Assembly (NCBI RefSeq): GCF_026672275.1
Contig: NZ_JANQCD010000001.1
Location: 248,001 to 312,000 of the forward strand
Length of the DNA stretch: 64,000 bases
Source of the DNA: Marinifilum sp. D737
GTDB lineage: Bacteria; Bacteroidota; Bacteroidia; Bacteroidales; Marinifilaceae
Reading direction: 5' to 3'
Position 1 is the stretch's first letter; every line of letters starts with the position of its first letter. A model generated the notes under the pieces. That model worked only from the letters and a program-made list of their open reading frames with translations. It had not been told where the DNA came from and did not search any database. The position numbers were made by a program, and so were the translations under genes. Positions 25,922-34,315 of the stretch are shown in pieces.

Positions 25922-26788
25922 TTATCGGTGTGTTAGGTTAACTCCCACTAAGATAATGATAATTGATGCGATTTGTGCCAATGAAATTTGATCTCCTCCG
26001 ATTACAATTCCCCAAAAAATTGCCACTATTGGAATAAGATAGGCAATGGAAGCTGCAAAAACGTGCGACGATTGTTTGATGAGGCGATTGTAGCATATTA
26101 CGCCTGCAAAAGTTAGTAAGGCAAGTAAAGCTAACATTAATGCACTGTTGGTAAAGTTTTCAGCTGCTAATGGTGCACTAAGATCCGTAAAAGCTAAGTA
26201 AGAACCTGCCATAGGTCCAACAAAAAGGAATGCCAAAGATGCAATTTCCGTACCCGTTAATTTTGGTAAGGCAAAGCTTATAAGGTTTATACTGGTAGCA
26301 ACCGAAACCATTGCCATAAAAACATAGAAAATCCCTAGTAAATGGGTTGTTCCATGAGACTCACCAGAAAAGATGATGATTAGTGTTCCTGCGAAACCAA
26401 GTAAAATACCTCCGATTATTTTTATGTTGGTTTTGTTCTTAAATAATAGGATTGCCATTAATAAAGTGATTGTTGGCAGCATGGCAGTTAGCATACCAGC
26501 AATTGAAGAACTGATTAAGGTTTGAGCTTTAGCAAAAAAGTAGGAGGGACCAATGTTCCCAGTTAATCCTGATAATAGTAATGGAATAATATTATTCTTA
26601 CCAAGCTTTTTTAAATTCTTAAATATTAATGGAAGAAACAGTAAAAAAGAAAGAAAAACCTGAAAAGCAGCAACCTGATCGTGGCTAAAACTTTTTAAGG
26701 CAATTTCCCTTAAAATATATGGGCTACCCCAAATGAATGATACCAATAAGAGTAAAAGCCAGTTGCTTTTTTTGTTTGATCCTTCCAT
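25922..26788 (-). CDS. EamA/DMT family transporter
   Basis: 288 residues, ten predicted hydrophobic segments in two EamA halves, the standard drug/metabolite transporter layout. The first half opens LLLLLVSFIWGSPYILREIA and the second contains LGIFYVFMAMVSVATSINLI. Members export amino acids or other small metabolites across the inner membrane; the substrate cannot be told. It is placed between DUF4924 (20 bp) and lnt (2 bp) in one probable operon. Confidence 0.88.
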   Translation of the reverse strand: MEGSNKKSNWLLLLLVSFIWGSPYILREIALKSFSHDQVAAFQVFLSFLLFLPLIFKNLKKLGKNNIIPLLLSGLTGNIGPSYFFAKAQTLISSSIAGMLTAMLPTITLLMAILLFKNKTNIKIIGGILLGFAGTLIIIFSGESHGTTHLLGIFYVFMAMVSVATSINLISFALPKLTGTEIASLAFLFVGPMAGSYLAFTDLSAPLAAENFTNSALMLALLALLTFAGVICYNRLIKQSSHVFAASIAYLIPIVAIFWGIVIGGDQISLAQIASIIIILVGVNLTHR

Positions 26789-26808
26789 AGATATTTAAGA
26801 GCTTGAAG

Positions 26809-27348
26809 TTATTCTTTTTCTTCCTCGAAAACTTTGTACTTCGCAGTTAAATCTGAAATTAACTGGCTAAAAGTTGTAACAGCAGCAATGGTTTCTTTCG
26901 AGATTTCTTTTTGTTGAAGCTTTAGCATTAAAATGCCATACAAAGCAGTAAGACAAACTTCAATGTCGTTGTTTTCTTCTTTTGCTTGAGATTTCTGGCG
27001 AAATTCAGAAATGTTACCAGCTGCTTTTTCGAATAATCCAATGTAAGCGGCGTCCTTTTTGTTATTCAAAAGGTGCATATGAAAATCGAATAGTTCATTT
27101 ACATTGTTTTTTAGAATTTGCAAATGTCCACGTTCTTCAACTTTTTCAATTTTCATCATTTCAATCAAGTTTTCGTACCAGGCTCTAATTTCCTGATGCT
27201 TTTCATCATCTTGTTTGAACTGGGAAATGATGTTTTTATCAACAGCTTCGATGTCGAATTTATAAGCTCTTAAAATATCTTCAACTTGCCACATGTATAA
27301 AATGTACTCGGCCAAGTTGGTTTTTCTTTTTTCCTGTGCTATTATCAT
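26809..27348 (-). CDS. DUF4924 family protein
   Basis: 179 residues, all-helical. The start MIIAQEKRKTNLAEYILYMW and the following QVEDILRAYKF are the DUF4924 signature in Bacteroidota, and EVCLTALYGILMLKLQ is the conserved late helix. No signal peptide or membrane helix is present, so it is cytosolic. The function is unknown. Its neighbours (pth, S4 protein, lnt) suggest a housekeeping role; this is an inference from position only. Confidence 0.85.
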   Translation of the reverse strand: MIIAQEKRKTNLAEYILYMWQVEDILRAYKFDIEAVDKNIISQFKQDDEKHQEIRAWYENLIEMMKIEKVEERGHLQILKNNVNELFDFHMHLLNNKKDAAYIGLFEKAAGNISEFRQKSQAKEENNDIEVCLTALYGILMLKLQQKEISKETIAAVTTFSQLISDLTAKYKVFEEEKE

Positions 27349-27401
27349 GATACGGTTATCAGTTATCAGTTAACAGTTGTTACTGCTCACTGTTCATTGT
27401 A

Positions 27402-27779
27402 TTATCCTTTTTTCAATTTATCTATCAAACGGCGTTCTAATTTTGTAGGACGACCTGTTCCTCTTTGACGTTGTTCGAAGCCAAAATTTTTAGTGGCATT
27501 TAGCAAATCCAATTGGTCTTGTGCTGTGATGTCTTCAACAAAATCAACAGCTAATTTAGCCGACATTCTTTTGCCAGATATTGCTTTAACGCGATAACTT
27601 CGAATAATGGGAGGAACACGAATGTCGATTTTTTCGTTCAATTTTACTTCTCTCGAAGGCTTAATTGTAACGCCATCTATGCTTACCTTTCCTTTTTTAC
27701 AGGCATCGGCGGCCATACTGCGTGTTTTAAAAATTCGAACTGCCCACATCCATTTGTCAACTCTTACCTTATCGTCCAT
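27402..27779 (-). CDS. S4-domain RNA-binding protein (Hsp15-like)
   Basis: 125 residues. The S4 fold VDKWMWAVRIFKTRSMAADA then CKKGKVSIDG is at residues 7-36, followed by a basic C-terminus. Hsp15 (HslR) binds stalled 50S subunits carrying peptidyl-tRNA. Its position 10 bp after pth, which hydrolyses peptidyl-tRNA, fits a ribosome-rescue pairing. Family placement is secure; the exact role is inferred. Confidence 0.88.
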   Translation of the reverse strand: MDDKVRVDKWMWAVRIFKTRSMAADACKKGKVSIDGVTIKPSREVKLNEKIDIRVPPIIRSYRVKAISGKRMSAKLAVDFVEDITAQDQLDLLNATKNFGFEQRQRGTGRPTKLERRLIDKLKKG

Positions 27780-27789
27780 ATCTTGTGGT

Positions 27790-28434
27790 CTATTTCCCGT
27801 TTTTCTTGGTGTTATAAGCCGTCATGGTTCTTTGAATCCCAATTGTACTCATTCCTTTAATCATGTTGATACAGATTTTGTACAGCTCAGGTAGTTTTTC
27901 AGATTCTTCTTCGCTCCATTTTCCCAAAACATAGTCTACTTGCTGTCCTTTGTGAAAATCATCACCGATACCAAAGCGAAGGCGAGCATAGTTTTGATGA
28001 CCTAGTGTTGCATTAATGTGCTTCAACCCGTTGTGTCCGGCATCACTACCTTTTGGTCTCAAACGCAAGGTTCCAAATGGTAAAGCAAGATCATCTACCA
28101 GGATCATCATGTTTTCAACAGGAATTTTTTCTTTCTGTAGCCAGTAGTTAACAGCTTTCCCACTAAGATTCATGTAAGTACTTGGCTTTACAAGAACATA
28201 TGTTCTGCCTTTAAATTTATATTCACACATTGCTCCGTAACGAGCATCTTTAAATTCTATTTTTGCAGTTTCTGCAAGTGCATCCAAAATGCTAAAACCA
28301 ATATTGTGTCGGGTGTTGTGATATTCTGCACCAATATTTCCTAAACCCACAACCAGATATTTCATTGGATCAAATTTTTTATCGCTATCAGAGGAATTTT
28401 CTTTCCCCAATAATTTTTTCAGGAACTGTATCAT
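27790..28434 (-). CDS. pth: Peptidyl-tRNA hydrolase
   Basis: 214 residues, somewhat longer than the usual ~190 because of a 24-residue charged N-terminal extension ahead of [20 protein letters not shown]. Catalytic His43 is in NTRHNIGF, with [11 protein letters not shown] and the [14 protein letters not shown] loop (Asp near 118). The enzyme releases peptides from prematurely dropped tRNA. An ATG at codon 24 (MKYL) is the alternative start. First of the minus-strand series pth-S4-DUF4924-EamA-lnt-adhesin. Confidence 0.93.
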   Translation of the reverse strand: MIQFLKKLLGKENSSDSDKKFDPMKYLVVGLGNIGAEYHNTRHNIGFSILDALAETAKIEFKDARYGAMCEYKFKGRTYVLVKPSTYMNLSGKAVNYWLQKEKIPVENMMILVDDLALPFGTLRLRPKGSDAGHNGLKHINATLGHQNYARLRFGIGDDFHKGQQVDYVLGKWSEEESEKLPELYKICINMIKGMSTIGIQRTMTAYNTKKNGK

Positions 28435-28500
28435 AACAAATCCAAAGTTAGAATAATTGTTTAAATCTAAGGATGTGTTCCGATATCAGAATTAAGCTTA

Positions 28501-28768
28501 AAACCTGAGTTCGATTAAAAATATCCATCACGGAAAGCCAGATTTATTTATGATTTGCATTAAAAAATCTGAAAGAATATCGGGATATTTTAAAGAGTTT
28601 TTAATGTGAAGATTGGATGAAGCTGACTTTTTCAAAGAATTTGACTGCTTTTGGCATAAATTCTCTCATATCCCCTAGAAATATCCCGATATTCCTTCGA
28701 AAATTTGAGAAAATTTCTACTCAAAACCAGTGCAAACTGTGATAATATTTTTAACCGAACTCAGGTTT
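28501..28768. repeat. Nested inverted-repeat element between rplY and pth
   Basis: Outer arms of 24 nt (28501-28524 and 28745-28768) pair with one mismatch; both carry AAACCTGAGTTCG outermost. Inner arms of 16 nt (28575-28590 and 28679-28694, GAATATCGGGATATTT) pair perfectly. The ~90-nt centre and the flanking spacers hold no reading frame I would support. The arrangement resembles a small non-autonomous mobile element or a structured RNA; which one cannot be told from a single copy. I see no clear target-site duplication. Confidence 0.6.
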
Positions 28769-28774
28769 ATAAAA

Positions 28775-28805
28775 AACCTCCCAAACCTTTAAAGGTAGGG
28801 AGGTT
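28775..28805 (-). terminator. Terminator of rplY
   Basis: AACCTCCC pairs with GGGAGGTT around an inner ACCTTTAAAGGT palindrome. On the minus strand a TTTTTT run follows. Confidence 0.85.
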
Positions 28806-28827
28806 ATATTTTTTATCTGAGAATAAA

Positions 28828-29406
28828 TTATTCTGCAGCAGCAGCCTGAGCAGCAGCACGAGCAGCTCTTGTAAGCTTAACTTGTACAACTACGGCGTTT
28901 TTAGCATTCAATAATTCTAGGTTATCGAAAGCAAGTTCTCTAATCTGAGTACTCTTACCAAGACCTAATTCAGTTACATCGATAGGTAAGAATTCAGGAA
29001 GATCTTTCATTAAACCTTTAACTTTTAGTTTTCTCAAGTTAACTGCCAATTTACCACCGGCCTGAACACCTTTCGCGAATCCTTCAACCTTAATTGGAAT
29101 CTGAACTTCGAAAGCTTTGTCTTCGAATACTTGGAAAAAGTCAGCGTGAATAGCTTTATCAGAAGTAGCGTGGAATTGAACTTCTCTCATAACTGCAGTA
29201 AACTCTTTACCTTCGATATCGAATTTTACGATGAAAGTTTCTGGAGTGTAAAGCAATTTGTTGATGTCTTTCTCGCTAATTGCAAAGTGGATGTTTTCTT
29301 CACCACCGTACAATTCACAAGGAACCATTTCTTCTCTACGTAAAGCTTTAGTCGCTTTTTTTCCTAAGTCAGTTCTTAAAGAACCTTTTAATTCTAATGT
29401 TCTCAT
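28828..29406 (-). CDS. rplY: 50S ribosomal protein L25/general stress protein Ctc
   Basis: 192 residues, the long CTC form. An N-terminal L25 domain (about 1-92, MRTLELKGSLRTDLGKKATK) binds 5S rRNA, and a C-terminal TL5-like beta domain (about 95-180) follows. The tail is alanine-rich (AARAAAQAAAAE). The position downstream of prs is the same order (prs-ctc-pth) as in many bacteria. A terminator and an inverted-repeat element separate it from pth. Confidence 0.95.
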   Translation of the reverse strand: MRTLELKGSLRTDLGKKATKALRREEMVPCELYGGEENIHFAISEKDINKLLYTPETFIVKFDIEGKEFTAVMREVQFHATSDKAIHADFFQVFEDKAFEVQIPIKVEGFAKGVQAGGKLAVNLRKLKVKGLMKDLPEFLPIDVTELGLGKSTQIRELAFDNLELLNAKNAVVVQVKLTRAARAAAQAAAAE

Positions 29407-29510
29407 TTGAAAATAATTATTGTGCTACTCAATACCAATATCATCACCCGGTAAAAAGGTTCAATTAATATCCCATCACACGTTTATAATAATTTTACCT
29501 AAAATCGGCG

Positions 29511-29518
29511 CAAAGATA
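29511..29518 (-). promoter_or_regulatory. Putative promoter -7 box of rplY
   Basis: The minus strand reads TATCTTTG, matching TAnnTTTG, 105 nt before the rplY ATG and just after the prs stop. This suggests rplY can be transcribed on its own. Confidence 0.4.
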
Positions 29519-29522
29519 ATAA

Positions 29523-30455
29523 TTATAAAATAAAATTGGAACTGATTGATTCGCAATTGTAAACATTCAATATTGTTTTTGCGAAAATCTCAGCAATACT
29601 TAATGATTTAATCTTGCCAGATTCTTCTCTTAATGGAATTGAATTTGTGAAAATTACTTCTTCCAACGAAGAATTTTCGATTCTTTCGTAAGCAGGACCA
29701 GAAAGAACAGCGTGAGAAGCAATTGCTCTAACACTTTTAGCTCCTTTTTCTTTCAACATATCAGCTGCTTTGGTAATTGTTCCTGCTGTATCGATCATAT
29801 CATCAACAATTACAACATTTTTACCATCAACTTCACCAATAGCTGTCATTTCTCCTACAACATTAGCTTTTTCTCTTCTTTTGTGACAAATTGCCATGTC
29901 AGCATGCAAATATTTAGCATACGCATGAGCTCTTTTACTACCACCCATATCAGGAGAAGCTACCACTAGATCATTAAGCTTTAATTCTTCTACATATGGA
30001 AGAAGAACTGATGAACCATAAAGGTGATCAACTGGTACATCAAAGAATCCCTGAATTTGATCTGCATGTAAATCCATTGTCATCACACGATCAACGCCTG
30101 CAGCCATTAAAAGGTTTGCCACCAATTTAGCTCCAATTGCTACTCTTGGGCGATCTTTTCGATCCTGACGAGCAAAACCAAAGTAAGGAATAACTGCACA
30201 TACTTTGTAAGCCGAAGCTCTTTTTGCAGCATCAATCATCAATAGAAGTTCCATCAAATTATCAGTCGGAGGATAAGTTGATTGAACGATAAAAACATGA
30301 GCTCCACGAACTGTTTCTTCGTAAGCAGTTTCAAATTCTCCATCACTGAATCTAATAATGCTAGACTCTCCAACATTTAAACCTGCAGCTTCTGCAATTT
30401 TAGCAGCAAGGTGTTCGCTGTTCGAGCCAGCAAAGATTTTAATCGGGGCTTTCAT
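29523..30455 (-). CDS. prs: Ribose-phosphate pyrophosphokinase
   Basis: 310 residues, full length. It converts ribose 5-phosphate and ATP into PRPP for nucleotide, His and Trp synthesis. Motifs seen: FSDGEFETAYEETVRGAHVF (N-terminal), the PRPP family flexible loop region YFGFARQDRKDRPR, MDLHADQIQGFFDVPVDHLY and the PRPP-binding loop VVIVDDMIDTAGTITKA near 215-230. Cytosolic hexamer in the family. It has its own promoter. Confidence 0.96.
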   Translation of the reverse strand: MKAPIKIFAGSNSEHLAAKIAEAAGLNVGESSIIRFSDGEFETAYEETVRGAHVFIVQSTYPPTDNLMELLLMIDAAKRASAYKVCAVIPYFGFARQDRKDRPRVAIGAKLVANLLMAAGVDRVMTMDLHADQIQGFFDVPVDHLYGSSVLLPYVEELKLNDLVVASPDMGGSKRAHAYAKYLHADMAICHKRREKANVVGEMTAIGEVDGKNVVIVDDMIDTAGTITKAADMLKEKGAKSVRAIASHAVLSGPAYERIENSSLEEVIFTNSIPLREESGKIKSLSIAEIFAKTILNVYNCESISSNFIL

Positions 30456-30496
30456 TAAAGTATTATTTGTTTATAAATCAGATATGTTTTATTGTG

Positions 30497-30504
30497 CAAA
30501 TTTA
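30497..30504 (-). promoter_or_regulatory. Putative promoter -7 box of prs
   Basis: The minus strand reads TAAATTTG, matching TAnnTTTG, 42 nt before the prs ATG. Confidence 0.45.
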
Positions 30505-30590
30505 AAAAATATTGCCGCAAAAAAATGAATTAAATCCTTTAACAGCAAATATTTTGACCAATTGATTTCTATAGGGTTTACACCTACTTA

Positions 30591-30624
30591 AAATAAAAAG
30601 AAGATATCTTTAGCAGAGATCTTC
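30591..30624 (-). terminator. Terminator of engB
   Basis: A 10-bp stem with one mismatch (GAAGATATCT with AGAGATCTTC) and a 5-nt loop; a T-rich tract follows on the minus strand. Confidence 0.65.
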
Positions 30625-30644
30625 CTTGAATTTATTTTACGGCA

Positions 30645-31247
30645 TTATTCCCGTGTACTCTTAATTGTTTCTTCGATATAATTTAAAATTTCATCTTTGC
30701 CTAAACCATTAGATGATGAACTAATAAAATATGGAGGCATTTCTTCCCATGATTCCAGCATAAGCTTCTTGTATGCCTCTAGGTTTTCTGCAAGTTTACG
30801 TTTTGTTAGCTTATCAGATTTGGTAAAAATGATTGAAAAAGGAATTCCGTTAATACCTAACCATTCCATGAATTCAGTATCCTTTGCTTGTGGTTCGTGA
30901 CGCGAATCAACCAGTACAAAAAGGTTTACCAAATTTGGTCTGCTCTCGATGTATTTAAATATTAATCTTGAAAAACGCTGTTTTGTGTTTTTGGCAACTT
31001 TTGCGAATCCATATCCTGGTAAATCCACCAAGTACCACTCCTTATTTATTAAGAAATGATTTACTAGTTGAGTTTTACCTGGTTTCGAAGATGTTTTTGC
31101 CAGGTTTTTATTATTGGTAATCATATTAATTAATGATGACTTCCCAACATTAGAACGCCCGATAAAGGCATACTCTGGCTTATCTGGTTTTGGACATTTT
31201 TTAACATCCGAGTTAGACATTACGAATTCTGCTGCAGTAATATTCAT
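30645..31247 (-). CDS. engB: Ribosome biogenesis GTPase EngB/YsxC
   Basis: 200 residues. G1 is GRSNVGKSS (30-38), G2/switch [15 protein letters not shown]3 DLPGYGFAK, and G4 FTKSDKL (TKxD). The protein assists late 50S subunit assembly. It is monocistronic on the minus strand with its own -7 box and terminator. Confidence 0.95.
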   Translation of the reverse strand: MNITAAEFVMSNSDVKKCPKPDKPEYAFIGRSNVGKSSLINMITNNKNLAKTSSKPGKTQLVNHFLINKEWYLVDLPGYGFAKVAKNTKQRFSRLIFKYIESRPNLVNLFVLVDSRHEPQAKDTEFMEWLGINGIPFSIIFTKSDKLTKRKLAENLEAYKKLMLESWEEMPPYFISSSSNGLGKDEILNYIEETIKSTRE

Positions 31248-31267
31248 TGGTTCTCCGTTTTCGTGCG

Positions 31268-31275
31268 CAAAGGTA
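31268..31275 (-). promoter_or_regulatory. Putative promoter -7 box of engB
   Basis: The minus strand reads TACCTTTG, matching TAnnTTTG, 20 nt before the ATG, giving a very short leader. Confidence 0.45.
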
Positions 31276-31320
31276 TACAGATTCTTAAATTTTCCGAAAT
31301 AAATTCATTCTTGTTTCAAT

Positions 31321-31370
31321 TAAAATAAAGAACCTCTTCTCTATTAGGAGAGAAGAGGCCATTTTTATTT
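31321..31370 (-). terminator. Terminator of manA
   Basis: A perfect 10-bp stem (CCTCTTCTCT with AGAGAAGAGG) and a 6-nt loop, with A/T-rich tracts on both sides, 20 nt after the manA stop. Confidence 0.8.
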
Positions 31371-31378
31371 AATGAGTT

Positions 31379-32359
31379 TTACTTGATGTAAACTTCAAGA
31401 ATTTCAGTTTTTCCCTTAGGGAAAAGAATAACATTTTCAAGTGCTGCTGGAATCAAAACAGTTTCACCTTTGGCAACTTCTGTTGTAATTCCATCTTCGC
31501 TTTCAATGGTAAAATCACCATCCAAGCACATGTAAATTACAAATGAGTCCAATTGAGAGTAATCTTTTTCAATTTGCTTATCGAACTCAAGTGTGTTGGT
31601 TGTAAAATACGGACAACGCACTAACTCTTTGGTCTTGTTGATTTCTGTTTCGTAATCAGTTTTGTATTTTTTCTCAAAACTATAATCGATAGCATCAACA
31701 GCCAGTTCAGTATGCAATTCTCTTGGATTTCCCTGATCATCGGTTCTGTTCCAATCGTACATACGATAGGTAACATCAGATGTTTGTTGGATTTCGGCCA
31801 ATAAAATTCCTTTTCCAATGGCATGAACTCTACCTGCAGGAATAAAGAAACAACTTCCTTTTTTCACTGGTTCGTTGTTTAGGATTTCCTCCAGCTTGCC
31901 TTCTTCCAGTTTGGCAACATACTTTGCCTTATCCACTTCCTGATTGAAACCTACGATTAATTCCGATCCTTTATCAGCTTCAATCACGTACCACATTTCG
32001 GTTTTTCCAAAGGCATTATGTCTCTCTTTCGAAAGTTCATCATCTGGGTGCACCTGAATGGATAGTACATCATTGGCATCGATAAATTTGATTAGCAAGG
32101 GAAATTCCATTCCAAATTGGTCGTATACTTTATCTCCTACCAGGTCGCCCATGTACACTTCAATAAGCTCCTCAAGGTCGTTGCCAGCCAGATTACCATT
32201 GCTAACAACAGAAATATCTCCTTCAACTCCTGATATTTCCCAACTTTCTCCAGCATTTGGCAGAGGAGAGAAGTCTTTGTTTAAAACTGTTTTTAATTTG
32301 CTGCCGCCCCAAATTTTATCTTTTAGGATTGGCTGAAATTTTAAAGGATACAAACTCAT
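31379..32359 (-). CDS. manA: Mannose-6-phosphate isomerase, class I
   Basis: 326 residues, the short Bacillus-type form. Zinc-site residues are visible: QVHPDDE near 101 (Gln and His), GKTEMWYV (Glu) and the later RVHAIGKG (His). It interconverts mannose 6-phosphate and fructose 6-phosphate, feeding mannose use or GDP-mannose supply. A Dabb-protein gene precedes it by 50 bp on the same strand and they likely share a transcript. Confidence 0.93.
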   Translation of the reverse strand: MSLYPLKFQPILKDKIWGGSKLKTVLNKDFSPLPNAGESWEISGVEGDISVVSNGNLAGNDLEELIEVYMGDLVGDKVYDQFGMEFPLLIKFIDANDVLSIQVHPDDELSKERHNAFGKTEMWYVIEADKGSELIVGFNQEVDKAKYVAKLEEGKLEEILNNEPVKKGSCFFIPAGRVHAIGKGILLAEIQQTSDVTYRMYDWNRTDDQGNPRELHTELAVDAIDYSFEKKYKTDYETEINKTKELVRCPYFTTNTLEFDKQIEKDYSQLDSFVIYMCLDGDFTIESEDGITTEVAKGETVLIPAALENVILFPKGKTEILEVYIK

Positions 32360-32409
32360 TTTTGTACAATTAAATAATTTGATTGATGTTTATGTGGCTT
32401 TTGGGACTA

Positions 32410-32712
32410 TTAAAATTCGTAGTCAATAACTTTTCGGTCAATTGCCATTTCCTTAATCACCTCAACTGCTTTCATATGATCCGGATGTTTAGCATATACC
32501 GATAAGGCATCCAGGTTTTCAATATCAACATTCACAATAAAATCATATGAAGCATCTGATTTTAATTGGTCGAAACCTATTTGTAAAAACTTGATTTCTG
32601 GAATTGTATTATCTAATCCGTCAAAGGCTTTTACTAATCTTTCCTGATAATTCTTCTCTTCTTGTTCAGACTCGAAAGCCTTGAACTTAAACATTGCAAT
32701 GTGTTTGATCAT
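32410..32712 (-). CDS. Dabb (stress-responsive A/B barrel) family protein
   Basis: 100 residues, a single ferredoxin-like A/B barrel unit: MIKHIAMFKFKAFESEQEEK, SYDFIVNVDIENLDALSVYA, HPDHMKAVEVIKEM. Such proteins dimerise. Some are involved in stress or sugar-pathway functions, and most are uncharacterised. The linkage to manA may hint at sugar metabolism, but this is inference. Confidence 0.85.
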   Translation of the reverse strand: MIKHIAMFKFKAFESEQEEKNYQERLVKAFDGLDNTIPEIKFLQIGFDQLKSDASYDFIVNVDIENLDALSVYAKHPDHMKAVEVIKEMAIDRKVIDYEF

Positions 32713-32758
32713 CTCAATTCTTTTTTAAATAATTAGTAATTTGCTTGCCGAATTATTG

Positions 32759-32766
32759 CAAAAGTA
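32759..32766 (-). promoter_or_regulatory. Putative promoter -7 box for Dabb-manA
   Basis: The minus strand reads TACTTTTG, matching TAnnTTTG, 46 nt before the Dabb ATG. The divergent udk gene starts 36 bp away on the other side, so the two promoters must overlap. Confidence 0.45.
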
Positions 32767-32801
32767 TCAATTTTGCAGCAAACATCTAAATATCATACAA
32801 C

Positions 32802-33419
32802 ATGTTGATTATTGGAATTGCAGGAGGTACCGGATCGGGTAAAACTACAGTTGTCAGAAAAATAATAGAGAAATTACCACAGGGTGAAGTGGCTGTATTG
32901 CCACAGGATTCTTACTATAGAGATAATGCTGATATGCCGCTGGAAGAGCGTCAGGAGATTAATTTTGATCATCCACGATCGGTTGAATTTGAGTTGCTGG
33001 TGGAGCACATTAAAAAACTTAAGAATGGCGAAGCAATTGATCAACCTATTTATTCTTACTTAACTTGTTTGCGTTCTGATGAAACCATTAAGGTAGAGCC
33101 TAAAGAGGTTGTGATTATTGAAGGGATTTTGGCTTTAACTCAACCAGAGCTTCGCGATTTAATGGATTTGAAAATATTTGTTGATTGCGATGCTGATGAT
33201 CGATTGAATCGTGTGATCAAGAGAGACATTGTTGAAAGAGGAAGATCGGTAAATAAAGTGTTGGATCGTTACGAAAAAACGGTAAAACCAATGCATTTGC
33301 AGTTTATAGAGCCATCAAAAAGATATGCTGATATTATTGTTCCCCAAGGAGGAAATAACATAGTTGCCATTAATATTCTTACTCATTTTATAGAGAAGAA
33401 TTTGATTGTAAAACTATAA
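32802..33419 (+). CDS. udk: Uridine kinase
   Basis: 205 residues. The P-loop GIAGGTGSGKTTVV is at the N-terminus (5-18); LPQDSYYRDNADMPLEERQE and NFDHPRSVEFELLVEHIK are the nucleoside-site motifs, and RDIVERGRSVNKVLDRYE is the lid. It phosphorylates uridine/cytidine in pyrimidine salvage. The gene is divergent from the Dabb gene and is followed by a terminator. Confidence 0.95.
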   Translation: MLIIGIAGGTGSGKTTVVRKIIEKLPQGEVAVLPQDSYYRDNADMPLEERQEINFDHPRSVEFELLVEHIKKLKNGEAIDQPIYSYLTCLRSDETIKVEPKEVVIIEGILALTQPELRDLMDLKIFVDCDADDRLNRVIKRDIVERGRSVNKVLDRYEKTVKPMHLQFIEPSKRYADIIVPQGGNNIVAINILTHFIEKNLIVKL

Positions 33420-33438
33420 TTGTTAATAAGATATTGAG

Positions 33439-33470
33439 AGGAGGCTTTGTTTAAGTCTCCTTTTTTTATA
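33439..33470 (+). terminator. Terminator of udk
   Basis: AGGAGGCTT pairs with AAGTCTCCT (one G-T pair) with a 5-nt loop, then a T7 run. Confidence 0.8.
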
Positions 33471-33502
33471 ACTTTTCACTTTGTTTATGATAAGTCGTTA
33501 CC

Positions 33503-34225
33503 ATGCTTAATAAAATTAAAGCCGACAGTTTACTTTTTATTGATATAGAGACTGTTTCAGGAACAGAAGATTTTGAGCAATTATCGCCAAAGCTTCAGGA
33601 TTTATGGGAAAAGAAATCCAATTACTTCAGAAAAGAAGATGAATCAGCTGCTGATGTTTATCAGCGGGCTGGAATATATGCAGAGTTTGGAAAAATTGTG
33701 TGCATATCAACAGGAATGATTACTTACAAGGAAGGCGGACGCAAATTTGTGGCCAAGTCTTTTTATGGAGATGATGAGCGATTATTGTTGGAGGAATTTG
33801 CAGATATGCTTACTCGATTTTGCAGTAAACCTTATCGAAACCTATGTGCTCACAATGGGAAAGAATTTGATTTTCCGTATATCGCTCGACGCATGCTAAT
33901 TAATGGAATAAACTTACCAGATATTTTAGATATTGCAGGAAAAAAACCATGGGAAGTGCAGTTTATTGATACCATGGAATTGTGGAAGTTTGGCGATTAC
34001 AAGCATTACACCTCATTGGCCTTGCTTTGTGAGGTGTTTAATATTCCAACCCCAAAAGATGATATTGATGGATCGATGGTAGGAGAAGTGTATTGGAAAG
34101 ATGGAGATTTGGAGCGAATTGCAATTTATTGCGAGAAGGATATTCTGGCAACTGCCCAATTGTTTTTACGATATCAAGGGGAAGATTTGATTCCGGAAGA
34201 AAATTTTGAAAGAATATTGTTGTAA
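33503..34225 (+). CDS. DEDDy-type 3'-5' exonuclease
   Basis: 240 residues. Exo I motif LLFIDIETVSG gives D-x-E near residue 13, Exo II is in CAHNGKEFDFPYIARRM near 117-130, and Exo III IYCEKDILATAQLF near 213 has Y-x3-D, which makes it DEDDy. The family is the predicted PolB-like exonuclease group (DNA_pol_B_exo2), without a polymerase domain. It should trim DNA or RNA from the 3' end; the in vivo role is unknown. It is located between udk and a lipoprotein gene and has no obvious partner. Confidence 0.85.
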   Translation: MLNKIKADSLLFIDIETVSGTEDFEQLSPKLQDLWEKKSNYFRKEDESAADVYQRAGIYAEFGKIVCISTGMITYKEGGRKFVAKSFYGDDERLLLEEFADMLTRFCSKPYRNLCAHNGKEFDFPYIARRMLINGINLPDILDIAGKKPWEVQFIDTMELWKFGDYKHYTSLALLCEVFNIPTPKDDIDGSMVGEVYWKDGDLERIAIYCEKDILATAQLFLRYQGEDLIPEENFERILL

Positions 34226-34315
34226 TAATCTTTGTTGTTATACAATAATTTGATTTTTTTCGTGTTTAACAATTCAATTAAAGAGTAACAATCTAAACCT
34301 GAAAATATTAATAGA

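Noticed and set aside
27357-27385. GTTATCAGTTATCAGTTAACAG tandem-like stretch
   Set aside because: Short and AT-rich, only two or three imperfect units, so too weak to call a repeat array.
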